Notes: generated by a model from the sequence alone, not told the origin. A DNA stretch of 36,415 nt from an uncultured Alphaproteobacteria bacterium (GCA_947167235.1 CAMVHF010000008.1:1-36415); one strand, 5' to 3'; positions 24,589-33,762 are shown, numbered from the stretch's first letter. A program made the numbers and translations.

Positions 24589-25590
24589 ATGTTTAACAAA
24601 AGCAACATCATTCTTATTTTAGCGTCCGTATCGCTGATTTTCACCGGATACATCGGATATCTGCAATACAAGAAATATTATCCGAAAGTTTCGGTTATTT
24701 TAACAACTTACAATGCCGAAAAATACGTTGATAGCGTTATTCCGATGTTTTTGCAATCCGAACTTGATGATTTTGAACTGGTAGTCATTGACGATCAATC
24801 GTCAGATAAAACTTGGAACATGTTGCAAGAATGGAAAAAAGAAGACGGAAGAATTCGGATTTATCGCAATGCGAAAAATTTAGGAATTTGCGGCAACCGC
24901 AACCGTGGCTTAGAGCTGGCACGCGGCAAATATATTGCGATGATGGATCCGGATGATATATCTCTGCCACGACGCTTAAAAGTATCGGCCAAATATCTCG
25001 ATGCACACCCCGAAACGGATGTTGTTGATGTCGATACAATTCTGAAATTAGATTATGAAAGAGGGATTAAAAACAAGCGCGCCCACGTTTTCGATTATGT
25101 CTTAAGTCGCTTAAATAAAAGCACAGATGTTTATACCGAGGCTGAAAAAGATGAAAACATCAAACTCGGCTTATTATTTTCACTCGCCGTTCCGACACAC
25201 TCGGCCTCAATGATGCGTAAAGAATTTCTTGATAAACACAATATACATTACAACAAAAACGTTATTGCCGATGATTATTACTTGTACCTCGACATGGTTA
25301 AAGCCGGCGCCAAATTTCATCATATACCGGAAATTTTAGCCATCTACAATGATACCCCGCATCACAGCGATACTTTTAATCAAAGACAATATGATGAAAC
25401 GCAGGCAGCAAAACGCGAACTCTATAATTGGGTCGGTTTGGATTACTCATTATATGAACCGTTGGAAAAAGATTTATCCGAACAACAATTTGTTTGTTTG
25501 TTACTAAAAGATTTAATTCCGGTCAACCAAAAATCGCACCGGTTTTCTGAGGCTTTGTTACAAAAGGATTATCACTTATTATGTGAATAA
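24589..25590 (+). CDS. Membrane-anchored family 2 glycosyltransferase
   Basis: 333 residues. One N-terminal membrane helix (about 7-24) precedes a cytosolic GT-A domain. Visible features are VSVILTTYNAEKYV (about 34-47), VVIDDQSSDKTW (about 65-76), NLGICGNRNRGLELARG and the metal-binding MDPDD (119-123). The C-terminal part has a basic segment and an ADDYYLYLDMVKAG block matching the ED motif region of GT2 enzymes. The donor and acceptor sugars are unknown; a cell-surface polysaccharide or lipid glycan is likely. AGAGGAACC precedes the ATG, 22 bases after hydF, so it may be part of the same transcript. A terminator lies at 25708. Confidence 0.88.
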   Translation: MFNKSNIILILASVSLIFTGYIGYLQYKKYYPKVSVILTTYNAEKYVDSVIPMFLQSELDDFELVVIDDQSSDKTWNMLQEWKKEDGRIRIYRNAKNLGICGNRNRGLELARGKYIAMMDPDDISLPRRLKVSAKYLDAHPETDVVDVDTILKLDYERGIKNKRAHVFDYVLSRLNKSTDVYTEAEKDENIKLGLLFSLAVPTHSASMMRKEFLDKHNIHYNKNVIADDYYLYLDMVKAGAKFHHIPEILAIYNDTPHHSDTFNQRQYDETQAAKRELYNWVGLDYSLYEPLEKDLSEQQFVCLLLKDLIPVNQKSHRFSEALLQKDYHLLCE

Positions 25591-25707
25591 AACCGCTTCA
25601 ACAAGATTTTGCATCACAAGATATTTTCAGGTGTTTGGTATGCGATTAAAATGAAATGTTATAAACATATTTCCAAAACAATATTCTTTTACTTAAGATT
25701 AATACGC

Positions 25708-25742
25708 AAAAAAGAAGGCAGTTTACACTGCCTTCTTTTTTT
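25708..25742. terminator. Strong bidirectional terminator
   Basis: AAAAAAGAAGGCAG, loop TTTACA, CTGCCTTCTTTTTTT. It ends the tatD-hydF-GT2 transcript and can also stop the convergent lipoprotein gene. Confidence 0.9.
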
Positions 25743-25769
25743 CAGAAAATCATCTGCTAAACCGCCGGA

Positions 25770-26150
25770 TTACATCGGACGAGATGAAACCAAACGCGGA
25801 TCACCGCAGTTTCCGCTTTCACAAGCTTCTGCTCTGTTATACGGACGGGTTTCAAAAGATGTTGTTTCAAATGTACGCGGTTCATATACTGTACGGTATG
25901 TTGTGTTCTTGTAAACAACTTTTACCGGTGTTCTTACAGTATATTCTCTGGCTTGGCAACCACCGCAGGCAGGAGCCATCGGAGCCGGTTGATATCTGAC
26001 TTGCGGAGCCGGTGCTGGTTTTACCAATGTATCACTGCAGCCATCTTCTCCGGCATATTGATAGTTTGCTCCGTCTGTACCTTCATTGCTGGCGCAAGCC
26101 GATAAACCGGCAATTAAAACCAACGCAAAGATATAATATAAATTTTTCAT
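25770..26150 (-). CDS. Cysteine-containing lipoprotein of unknown function
   Basis: 126 residues. The signal MKNLYYIFALVLIAGLSACASN ends in lipobox LSAC, so the mature protein starts at C19. The rest is short, Pro/Arg/Tyr-rich and probably disordered or extended: a PAPAPQVRYQPAPMAPACGGC segment, then VKVVYKNTTYRTVYEPRTFE, which has a strand-like alternation. Besides the lipobox Cys it has Cys at GCSD, ACGGC and ACESGNC. I do not recognise the family. AGGAGG lies before the ATG. The 290 bases upstream, to the next gene, are AT-rich with no gene. Confidence 0.8.
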   Translation of the reverse strand: MKNLYYIFALVLIAGLSACASNEGTDGANYQYAGEDGCSDTLVKPAPAPQVRYQPAPMAPACGGCQAREYTVRTPVKVVYKNTTYRTVYEPRTFETTSFETRPYNRAEACESGNCGDPRLVSSRPM

Positions 26151-26440
26151 AAAATCCTCCAGTTAATTTTCTGAAAATTGGAATATTCATAACTCTGAGA
26201 TTATTATTAACAGAAAATTAATCATTTGTTAAGTATTTTTTTACTTTTTGTTAAAAAATATACAAAAAAGCCTTAAAAACCACATTTTTAGACATAATTT
26301 ATTTTAACGGCTTTACAAGTGCCTTTTAGCGAAATATTTTTCATAAATTACTAACATATTGATTTTACAAGATATTATTTTAAAATCCCGATTCGCAATA
26401 TTTTTAAGAAAAATCTAAAAACCGTCAACAGTAAAATCTG

Positions 26441-26941
26441 TTAATTTTCTAATTGTTTAAGCTCATCTTCCGTCAAGGCAATCTGATTATCGTCAACCAC
26501 CGTAAATCCTTTAACGGCTTTACCGTTTTCATAAGTAATTTCAACAATCAGCTCTCCGTTCTCATCATAAGTTTTTTGCGCACCGTGCAGCACGCCGTTT
26601 ACATAAACCAATTCGTTATGAACCTGCCCGTCCGGATAATAATTATATAAGATACCATCGGTTATACCGTCTTTAAAAGTGGTTTGATTAACCAAAACGC
26701 CGTCTTCGCCGTAAAACTTACCTACCCCGTTCGGCAAACCGTTTTTACTTTCGATTTCCATCCGAACGGCCCCGTTCGGATAATAGATTTTGTACAAACC
26801 GTTAATCGGCTTTTCGTGCATATCATAAACCACACCGTTAACGACACTGGTATTATTTTCGTTATAAACCAAAACCTGTTCCGATTCTCCGCATGCCGTA
26901 ATCGCCAACAAAATAAACAATGCCGATAAGCCGATTTTCAT
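26441..26941 (-). CDS. MORN-variant repeat lipoprotein (YwqK-like)
   Basis: 166 residues. The signal MKIGLSALFILLAITAC is a lipoprotein signal with lipobox ITAC, so the mature protein starts at C17. The mature part is a run of MORN-variant repeats of about 20-22 residues: INGLYKIYYPNGAVRMEIES, PNGVGKFYGEDGVLVNQTTF, TDGILYNYYPDGQVHNELVY and LHGAQKTYDENGELIVEITY. Such repeats form an extended beta sheet. Databases often name these 'YwqK-family antitoxin', but no toxin gene is adjacent, so that label is not supported here. A surface or periplasmic scaffold is more likely. AAAGGAG precedes the ATG. Confidence 0.85.
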   Translation of the reverse strand: MKIGLSALFILLAITACGESEQVLVYNENNTSVVNGVVYDMHEKPINGLYKIYYPNGAVRMEIESKNGLPNGVGKFYGEDGVLVNQTTFKDGITDGILYNYYPDGQVHNELVYVNGVLHGAQKTYDENGELIVEITYENGKAVKGFTVVDDNQIALTEDELKQLEN

Positions 26942-27074
26942 AAGATTCTCCTTTAACTCACTCGGTCATTTTAATAAAATCGAAACTCAATGTCAAATAC
27001 GAATAAATTTGACTCACAATTTGCAAAAAACCGCTGTAAGCGTATTATTTTGGGGATTTGATACGTTTTTTTGT

Positions 27075-27104
27075 TTGACATTAAAAAAACAAATAGACTA
27101 CTAT
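27075..27104 (+). promoter_or_regulatory. Candidate promoter of the HU gene
   Basis: TTGACA (perfect), 18 bases, TACTAT. The same -10 and spacing occur at tolB. The start codon is about 58 bases after the -10. Confidence 0.5.
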
Positions 27105-27162
27105 AACAGGCGAGAAGATAATTCTCATATTACAATATAACCTATATATAAGGAATAACAAA

Positions 27163-27444
27163 ATGAATAAAAGTGAATTGATTGACAGCATTGCTAAAAC
27201 ATCAGGTTTAACAAAAACTGATTCTGCTAAAGCTTTAGATGCATTTGTTTCTTCTGTATGCAGTGCATTAAAATCCGGCGATGACATTCGTTTAGTTGGT
27301 TTCGGTACTTTCTCTACATCTAAGAGAGCTGCGACCACAGCTATTAATCCGCGTACACGTCAACCGGTAAAAGTTGCTGCTCGCAAAGTTGCTAAATTCA
27401 AAGCTGGTAAAACTCTTCAAAGTGTTGTAAACAGCAAGAAATAA
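27163..27444 (+). CDS. HU-family nucleoid protein
   Basis: 93 residues of the HU/IHF family. N-terminal helices are MNKSELIDSIAKTSGLTKTDSAKALDAF. The DNA-binding arm region is VGFGTFSTSKRAATTAINPRTRQPVKVAARK, with the intercalating proline in INPRT. HU compacts and bends DNA without strong sequence preference. It is distinct from the IHF alpha gene at 20143 and lacks IHF-specific segments. Codon use is rich in GCT, AAA and GTT, typical of a highly expressed gene here. AAGGAA precedes the ATG; it has its own promoter and terminator. Which HU paralogue it is cannot be decided by eye. Confidence 0.93.
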   Translation: MNKSELIDSIAKTSGLTKTDSAKALDAFVSSVCSALKSGDDIRLVGFGTFSTSKRAATTAINPRTRQPVKVAARKVAKFKAGKTLQSVVNSKK

Positions 27445-27460
27445 TTTTTTCTTATATTAA

Positions 27461-27494
27461 AATAAGGCGGGATAATTTCCTGCCTTATTTTTTT
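27461..27494 (+). terminator. Intrinsic terminator of the HU gene
   Basis: AATAAGGC with GCCTTATT, inner GG/CC pairs, then a T run. It also lies just past the end of the convergent GT4 gene and may serve both. Confidence 0.8.
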
Positions 27495-27516
27495 ATTTTG
27501 AATATAATACTACCGG

Positions 27517-28569
27517 TTATCCGTTTACAAAATATTTCAAAGCCTTATCTAAACTTTTACCGACTTGTTCCAAAGTATATTTTTCAATACATAAATCATA
27601 CCCGCTGCGGGCAACCTCTTGCGTTTGCGAAAAATTACCCAAAGCCTCGGAAATTTTTTGAGCCATTTCTTGAGGATTATTAATCGGGAAAAGATATGCA
27701 CTTTGCGTATTTGTTGCAAAGATTTCCGCCGGACCTTCAGCCAAAGATGCCACAACAGGCTTAGAATGAATCATTGCTTCCAGCAAAACAATTCCAAACG
27801 GTTCAAAACGGGAAGGCAAAACAAAAATATCGATTCCGTTAAAGAAAGCATCCTTATCGTTTACCCAACCGCAAAACGTCACATCATCTTGCAAACCTAA
27901 CTCTTTAACCATTTTTTGCATTGTTATAAATTCATCAGGATAACTCTTTTGCTGACCTCCGCCGATAACTGCCTTAAATGATATATTTTTTTGTTTTAAT
28001 ATACCGAGCGCCTCAATAAAATCGGTAAAACCTTTCATCGGATCAAATCTGCCCATTGTTCCGATAATCGGCGGCGTCCTAAATTCTTCTTGCCGCTGAA
28101 ACGGAATTACCTTCGCAATCAAATTCGGAATAACGAAAATTCTATCATCAGGAAATCCCTTATCTGCAAAAAGTTTTTTTTGATAATTCGTAATTGTAAA
28201 TATTCCGTCGCATTTATCAACAAGCTTAAACTTAGGATTATGTGATACTCCTATGATTTTAACATGCAAAAGTCGTGCCAAAATCTTAAATATAGGTATT
28301 GCTTTTTTATTATGCACAATAATCACATCGGGATTGAAACGACGTAATTTTGCATAAAGTGTTATTAATAAAAAGTAATTATAATGGATAAAGTGTGTTT
28401 TAACAACATTTTCAATATTCTGACGAGCTAAAAAAGGCTCAATCTTAGCATTTTGATTAATAACGGCACACACCGTATGTCCATATAAAGTCAGCGCTTG
28501 ATTGTAATCTAAAAATGCCTGTTCTATACCGCCCAATTCGCGACCGATCATTACATTAACAACTCTCAT
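27517..28569 (-). CDS. Family 4 glycosyltransferase (GT-B fold)
   Basis: 350 residues from MRVVNVMIGRELGGIEQAFLD. The ATG at 28569 has GGAAG upstream; the 22 extra track codons begin with a GTG and are rejected. It is a GT-B enzyme of the WaaG/PimA-type group. Visible features are the N-terminal nucleotide-fold strand with the GG-IE loop, PDVIIVHNKKA, GTMGRFDPMKGF for the second domain, and PSRFEPFGIVLLEAM, the EX7E motif that binds the donor sugar. It probably acts in lipopolysaccharide or capsule assembly. It is divergent from the licD-like gene, with about 270 bases between them. Confidence 0.9.
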   Translation of the reverse strand: MRVVNVMIGRELGGIEQAFLDYNQALTLYGHTVCAVINQNAKIEPFLARQNIENVVKTHFIHYNYFLLITLYAKLRRFNPDVIIVHNKKAIPIFKILARLLHVKIIGVSHNPKFKLVDKCDGIFTITNYQKKLFADKGFPDDRIFVIPNLIAKVIPFQRQEEFRTPPIIGTMGRFDPMKGFTDFIEALGILKQKNISFKAVIGGGQQKSYPDEFITMQKMVKELGLQDDVTFCGWVNDKDAFFNGIDIFVLPSRFEPFGIVLLEAMIHSKPVVASLAEGPAEIFATNTQSAYLFPINNPQEMAQKISEALGNFSQTQEVARSGYDLCIEKYTLEQVGKSLDKALKYFVNG

Positions 28570-28839
28570 ACTTTTTATCTTCCAGTTTTCCGGCATTTGT
28601 ACACTACAGCAAAAACATAACATACCATTGCGCACATTTCACACTAAATCCAGAATATTATTAAATCATCAAATGTCAATATTTATATAAGCAGTGTACA
28701 ATTTCACCGCTACGCCTTTAACTCTTAACTCCTTTTTAAGAAAATTATTTTATTTTCAAATAAGCAAGTACATACTGTATCCTGAGCATTTTCGGTATGT
28801 ATGAATTAAATATAATGAATCTGTGAAAAGGAAGGATTT

Positions 28840-29784
28840 ATGGACATTTTTAAGAAAAAGGTAAAACCTCATAAAACCACTTATTTCTTCTGTGGAATTC
28901 CTGTATTTCGAACCACCCCCAGAATAAAGGACATCACTTGGGATACTCTGCAACGTATTCGTAAATTGGAGTATTGTGCCATGCCCGATATTACCGAGCA
29001 AAAACCGGCACAAGGTCTGCGACGCGAATTCCAACTGGCTAATATGAAATTACTCAAAGTTATTGTTGATTTCTGCAACAAACACAAAATAAGATATTGG
29101 CTCGCATACGGCAGTTTATTGGGAGCGGTTCGTCACGGCGATTTTATTCCGTGGGATGATGATATCGATATCTGCATGATGCGTGAAGATTACTCTAAAA
29201 TTGTAGATTTGTTCAATAAAGAAAATGCCGATACCGATTATGAAATTGTTTATTACAGTTCTCCTAACGGTTTATGCAATTTATATAAAGTCAAGAATAA
29301 AAACATCCCTGAATTATGGGTAGATATTTTCCCTTACGATTTTTATTCACGCAAAATCGAAACTTGGGATGAACGGATAAAGTTAACAAGTAGAAGACGG
29401 AAAATCATACGGAGAAACCGAGTTTTTTACACCGGACAAGATGTTAAAAAATTTCACGAAAGAATTTTCAATACTTGCCATCCTAAAATTATGGACGGAC
29501 AGCAAAGTGCACCGGAAAGCTCCAAACCTGATCTGGTAGCCGGCTGCGAATTTATGCACTCGCCTAAATACAGTATATTTTTGGGTTATGACACTATCTT
29601 TCCGCTAAAGACCATTAAATTCGGTGATTTGGAGGTATCTTGCCCGAATGATATTGACACCTATCTGACCAGTTGCTACGGTGATTATATGGCATATCCT
29701 ACCTATATCGATAACATCCATACAGATATTTCAAACATGCCGATTGATGATATTCTCAAAATCAAAAAATTCATCAAAGAGTAA
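28840..29784 (+). CDS. LicD-family nucleotidyl/phosphotransferase-like protein
   Basis: 314 residues. LicD proteins (PF04991) add phosphocholine or similar groups to surface glycans. The core motif YGSLLGAVRHGDFIPWDDD starts near residue 90, and the acidic DDIDI residues would bind metal. The protein lacks membrane helices. The N-terminal 60 residues include KTTYFFCGIPVFRTTP, similar to short leader segments seen on surface-glycan enzymes. The start follows AAAGGAAGG. A TATAAT lies at 28811-28816 without a clear -35. With the GT2 and GT4 nearby, a surface polysaccharide role is likely. It ends at a shared terminator. Confidence 0.9.
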   Translation: MDIFKKKVKPHKTTYFFCGIPVFRTTPRIKDITWDTLQRIRKLEYCAMPDITEQKPAQGLRREFQLANMKLLKVIVDFCNKHKIRYWLAYGSLLGAVRHGDFIPWDDDIDICMMREDYSKIVDLFNKENADTDYEIVYYSSPNGLCNLYKVKNKNIPELWVDIFPYDFYSRKIETWDERIKLTSRRRKIIRRNRVFYTGQDVKKFHERIFNTCHPKIMDGQQSAPESSKPDLVAGCEFMHSPKYSIFLGYDTIFPLKTIKFGDLEVSCPNDIDTYLTSCYGDYMAYPTYIDNIHTDISNMPIDDILKIKKFIKE

Positions 29785-29786
29785 AG

Positions 29787-29819
29787 AAAAAGCCCCGATA
29801 TAAAATCGGGGTTTTCTTT
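29787..29819. terminator. Bidirectional terminator between licD-like and speE-like genes
   Basis: CCCCGAT, loop ATAAA, ATCGGGG, flanked by A runs on the left and TTTT on the right, between two convergent stops. Confidence 0.88.
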
Positions 29820-29821
29820 GA

Positions 29822-31243
29822 TTATTGCTCAACCCATTTAATCTGCTGCCCGTAAAGTGCCGAATTTCTATCAATGGTATAAACCGTATTATCAACATCC
29901 GGGCGATTATAATACAAATACATCACATTGGAAAGCGACGCATTATACGGATTAAATGTTTTAATAATCTGGCGCGAAATATAATTTTTGAACACATAGT
30001 GTAATGTATTATCAATCCGGCGAGAGAATTCATTTTCAAACGATGCCGAAGTAATAATATTGGCTGCCATAATACCGTTTTCAACCAAATGATCTTTAAC
30101 GAGCTTAAAGAAATCAGCCGTTACAAAATTTTCCGGAATACTCTGAACGGCAGAATACACATCAACTACAATTAAATCGTATTTTTCTTTGGAATTCAGC
30201 ATATACAAATAAGCATCGGCAAATTCAAACTTCTTATTTTCCGTCAGCGGTTGTTCCAAAAATCTTTCTTCTGTCACGGTCGGCAGATTTTTTTCAATAT
30301 CGACGAATATATATTGATTTTGTGTATCATGCAGACCGACCGTAAACCCGCCGGCACCTAAGACCAAGATTTTATGTATTTTATCTTTCGGCATTGTATC
30401 GACCAGATTATCGTTAATAAAACGGACATAATCCGACGTATATTTTTCGCCGGTTGAATAAACCGAAGCAATTTGTCCGTTAATGTACATGGTATTGGTT
30501 TTAATACCTTCATCATCGGTCATCGAAACAACTTCCATACGCGATATGGCATCATCTTTAATCAGCGTATCGGCCTGCGGCAATACAAAGCGACTGTTTA
30601 AAATCAGTCCCAACGTGGCAAAACATCCGAATTTCACCCAATTTATCCAAATTTTTTCACAACCGACCAATAATGAAGCAAACGCCGTAATGATGCTCAA
30701 AACAACGACTGTATGCGCCACCCCGATCATCGGCATCAAGAACAGCGTTGTCAATAGCGATCCGCCGACACTGCCGATTGTATCTACGGCCATAAAACGA
30801 CCGGTATAATCGGCATTAAAATGGTGTATTACTCTACCGATTGATGCCGTAATAAAGCCGAGAGCCACCGACGGCAAAGTTAAAAATAACGCCGAAAACA
30901 TAAAGACCATATGCACCGATGAACGCATTCCCATATTATACATGGCATAAAAACTGCCGCCGACAGTTTCATAAGTACAAGCCAACAAATACCATAAAGC
31001 CAACGTATCCAATAATTGTACGATACGAATTCTGATCGGTGTTTTAGCAAAAGAAATCACCGAGCCGAGATAATAACCGAGCGACAAAAACAGCAGTATA
31101 AAAGACATCACGACAGATGTAATAATTGTGTTTGAACCGACAAAGTTAATCAATTGCCGTAAAATAATCAGCTCAAACGACATACTGGTAAAACCGAGCA
31201 TACAAATTACTGCCAGTAACGTCCATTTCATCTTTGCTGTCAT
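29822..31243 (-). CDS. Membrane-fused spermidine synthase-like protein
   Basis: 473 residues from the ATG at 31243 (GAGG six bases upstream); the track's 12 extra codons are rejected. The first about 220 residues form seven or so membrane helices (LLAVICMLGFTSMSFELI, VVMSFILLFLSLGYYLG and others). A SpeE-like Rossmann domain follows: ILVLGAGGFTVGLHD (S-adenosyl binding loop), YIFVDIEKN, then DLIVVDVYSAVQ. These membrane-fused relatives are common in bacteria, but their aminopropyl transfer has rarely been shown, so the substrate is open. No speD or other polyamine gene is nearby. It is followed by a terminator and lies 53 bases downstream of fabH. Confidence 0.88.
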   Translation of the reverse strand: MTAKMKWTLLAVICMLGFTSMSFELIILRQLINFVGSNTIITSVVMSFILLFLSLGYYLGSVISFAKTPIRIRIVQLLDTLALWYLLACTYETVGGSFYAMYNMGMRSSVHMVFMFSALFLTLPSVALGFITASIGRVIHHFNADYTGRFMAVDTIGSVGGSLLTTLFLMPMIGVAHTVVVLSIITAFASLLVGCEKIWINWVKFGCFATLGLILNSRFVLPQADTLIKDDAISRMEVVSMTDDEGIKTNTMYINGQIASVYSTGEKYTSDYVRFINDNLVDTMPKDKIHKILVLGAGGFTVGLHDTQNQYIFVDIEKNLPTVTEERFLEQPLTENKKFEFADAYLYMLNSKEKYDLIVVDVYSAVQSIPENFVTADFFKLVKDHLVENGIMAANIITSASFENEFSRRIDNTLHYVFKNYISRQIIKTFNPYNASLSNVMYLYYNRPDVDNTVYTIDRNSALYGQQIKWVEQ

Positions 31244-31296
31244 GCCATACCTCATATAAAAATTCAGGCTTTCTCGCAAGAAAGCCTGTCAAAAAC

Positions 31297-32271
31297 TTAC
31301 AAACGAATAACCGCTCCGCCCCAGGTAAATCCGGCCCCCATTGCGGTCAGAACAATCACATCGCCTTTTTTAATGCGACCGTTTTCGGTATTTTCGGACA
31401 GCGCCAACGGAATTGATGCCGCCGATGTATTACCGTGATGGTCCAGCGTCACAACAACTTTTTCCGGCTCCAAGCCCAAACGTTCGCCGACACTCTCGAT
31501 AATGCGCACATTTGCCTGATGCGGTACCAACCAATTAATCTGCTCTTTTTCGATACCGGCCTGTTTCAATGCTGTTTCCGCAGCTTCGGCCAAACTGACA
31601 ACGGCGTGTTTAAACACCTCTTTACCGTTCATACTAACAAATCCGGCATTTTGAGTTGAAGAAACACCACCGGTTGTTTTCAAAAATTCGGCATTATGAC
31701 CGTCGGAGAAAATGCAGGTGCTTAAAACGCCGACATCGGTACTGTCGCCCTTACCTGCCGTGGCACGAAGCACCGCTGCACCGGCACCGTCACCGAATAA
31801 AACGCAGGTATTTCGATCGGTCCAATCTACGATTTTAGATAAGCATTCGGCACCGACAACCACCGCGGTTTTAACCTGTCCCAAACGAATCATATTATCG
31901 GCTAATGTCAAAGCATATACAAAACCCGAACAAGCTGCCGATATATCAAACGCCGGTACGCCCGGTCTGAATCCTAAATCTGCAGCCACTAACGTCGCGG
32001 TCGACGGGGTTGTCAAATCCGGTGTAACGGAAGCAACAATCAATAAATCGATATCTTGCGGTGTCATATCGGCATTTTTGATAGCCATAGCAACAGCCCT
32101 TCCGGCAATAACGGAAGTTGTTTCATCACTCACAATATGACGGCTTCTGATACCCGTACGGGTTCTGATCCACTCATCGTTGGTTTCAACCATAGTCGAC
32201 AAGTCATCGTTGGTCAGTACTTTTTCCGGCAGATAACGACCGAAACCGACCACTTCACTTCTAATAAACAT
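31297..32271 (-). CDS. fabH: 3-oxoacyl-ACP synthase III
   Basis: Condenses acetyl-CoA with malonyl-ACP to start fatty acid synthesis. The 324-residue protein has the full Cys-His-Asn triad: C114 in ISAACSGF, His in VPHQANVRI (about 250) and Asn in HGNTSAASIP (about 280). WIRTRTGIRSRHI near residue 34 is the CoA-binding segment. The start overlaps the end of plsX by 11 bases, so the two are translationally coupled. Confidence 0.97.
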   Translation of the reverse strand: MFIRSEVVGFGRYLPEKVLTNDDLSTMVETNDEWIRTRTGIRSRHIVSDETTSVIAGRAVAMAIKNADMTPQDIDLLIVASVTPDLTTPSTATLVAADLGFRPGVPAFDISAACSGFVYALTLADNMIRLGQVKTAVVVGAECLSKIVDWTDRNTCVLFGDGAGAAVLRATAGKGDSTDVGVLSTCIFSDGHNAEFLKTTGGVSSTQNAGFVSMNGKEVFKHAVVSLAEAAETALKQAGIEKEQINWLVPHQANVRIIESVGERLGLEPEKVVVTLDHHGNTSAASIPLALSENTENGRIKKGDVIVLTAMGAGFTWGGAVIRL

Positions 32272-33325
32272 CGTATAAAATATCCTGAGATAATTCGTCT
32301 AAATCAACGTGTTCCACTTCATCACGAATCGTTTGAACAAAATCCTGACGCACCAATTTTGCGGCATTATCAATAGCATAAGAGTAGCCCAAAGAATCGG
32401 TACCGCCGTGGCTCTTAACCGACAAGCCGTTCAAACCGACAAACATGGCGCCGTTATATTTGCGCGGATCCATTTTCTTCTTTAAGGTAAAAACAACCGG
32501 CAACAAAAACGGCAAACCGATCTTGGCGACAATAGATTTTTTGATAGAATCTTTAACCAACCCGGAAACAAGCTTAGCCGTACCTTCCATGGTTTTAAGC
32601 GCAATATTTCCGGTAAAACCGTCAGAAACGATCACATCGGCATAACCTTCGGCAATTTGATGCGGCTCGATGTAGCCGATAAAATTCAAATCCAGATGAG
32701 TATTTTTAATCATCTTGGCGGCCTGATGAATTTCTTCACGACCTTTCATTTCTTCGGCACCGATATTCAATAAAGCGATTCGCGGCCGCTCGATACCAAG
32801 CGTATGGCGCGCCAAAATATTACCTATAATGGCAAATTCTGCCAAATTGACGGCACTGCATTCGGTATTAGCGCCCAAATCAAGCATAACGCACATTCCG
32901 TTTTTATGCGGAATATTGGTACATATTGCCGGACGATGAATACGTTGAATGGTTTTTAAAATCATTTTGGATATAGCCATCAATGCGCCGGTATTGCCTG
33001 CAGAAATGATTGCTTTGGCATCCCCTTTGCGCACGGCATCGATAGCCATATACATACTTGTATTTTTGTTACGAATAACTTGAGAAGGCTTGTCCTCATT
33101 TTTGACGACTTCGGTAGCATGTATCAGCGTACAATACTCTCTAAGCTGCGGAAATTTTTTCATTTCCTCGCTTACCTTTATTTCATCGCCAAATAACAAA
33201 AACTTGATATCCGGATTATTTTTATGAGCGATATTTATACCCTCAACTACAATGCGAGGGGAATTATCTCCCCCCATTGCATCTACGGATATGACCAGAT
33301 TACTATCAGACACAACCTGCTCCAT
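32261..33325 (-). CDS. plsX: Phosphate acyltransferase PlsX
   Basis: Converts acyl-ACP to acyl-phosphate for phospholipid synthesis with PlsY. The 354-residue protein starts with the signature ISVDAMGGDNSP and has ISAGNTGALMAIS, LDLGANTECSA and VSDGFTGNIALKTMEG, all typical. Length is normal. It lies 20 bases after rpmF and overlaps fabH, giving the common rpmF-plsX-fabH lipid operon. The usual DUF177 gene ahead of rpmF is missing, and ihfA is not next to fabH. Confidence 0.97.
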   Translation of the reverse strand: MEQVVSDSNLVISVDAMGGDNSPRIVVEGINIAHKNNPDIKFLLFGDEIKVSEEMKKFPQLREYCTLIHATEVVKNEDKPSQVIRNKNTSMYMAIDAVRKGDAKAIISAGNTGALMAISKMILKTIQRIHRPAICTNIPHKNGMCVMLDLGANTECSAVNLAEFAIIGNILARHTLGIERPRIALLNIGAEEMKGREEIHQAAKMIKNTHLDLNFIGYIEPHQIAEGYADVIVSDGFTGNIALKTMEGTAKLVSGLVKDSIKKSIVAKIGLPFLLPVVFTLKKKMDPRKYNGAMFVGLNGLSVKSHGGTDSLGYSYAIDNAAKLVRQDFVQTIRDEVEHVDLDELSQDILYDVY

Positions 33326-33345
33326 ATTCTAAAATATTAAAAGAC

Positions 33346-33531
33346 TTATTTTGCTTCCTTGTGAGAAACAACTTCTTTACCATCATATTGACCGCATTTG
33401 GTGCAAACATGATGAGGTCTCTTGAGTTCACCGCAGTTCGGACATTCTTGATAAGCGTTAGAGCTTAATGCATCATGAGAACGGCGCATATCGCGGCGAG
33501 ATTTTGATACTTTTTTCTTAGGTGTAGCCAT
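33346..33531 (-). CDS. rpmF: 50S ribosomal protein L32
   Basis: 61 residues with the bL32 pattern [19 protein letters not shown] and a zinc ribbon [18 protein letters not shown] (four cysteines kept). It is the first gene of the plsX-fabH operon. AGAGAAG precedes the ATG. The 240 bases upstream hold no gene on this strand. Confidence 0.98.
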   Translation of the reverse strand: MATPKKKVSKSRRDMRRSHDALSSNAYQECPNCGELKRPHHVCTKCGQYDGKEVVSHKEAK

Positions 33532-33733
33532 TTTTCTTCTCTTTATTGTTAATTAATTACACAAACATTCGGCGATATGTTTAGCACAGCTTTATTTAAA
33601 AAGCAAGCAAAAACAATTCACCCGAACGAATAGTTGTGTTGTATATACATTTTTTTCAATTTGCAAGCATTTTTTTCAATTTATTTAGAATATTCGGCAA
33701 TAACGACCGAAACACACAGAATATAAAATAGGT

Positions 33734-33762
33734 TTGACATTTTTTATCAGATTTGCTAGTAC
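33734..33762 (+). promoter_or_regulatory. Candidate promoter of the 33.8 kb small transcript
   Basis: TTGACA (perfect), 17 bases, TAGTAC preceded by TGC (extended -10). It would start a transcript near 33769 that ends at the terminator at about 34044, roughly 275 bases. Confidence 0.5.

Noticed and set aside
25609-25914. 101-codon plus-strand ORF after the GT2 gene
   Set aside because: It runs through a strong terminator and into the antisense of the lipoprotein gene; no ribosome-binding site.
26441-26941. Toxin-antitoxin system based on the YwqK-like gene
   Set aside because: The protein has a lipoprotein signal and there is no small toxin gene beside it.
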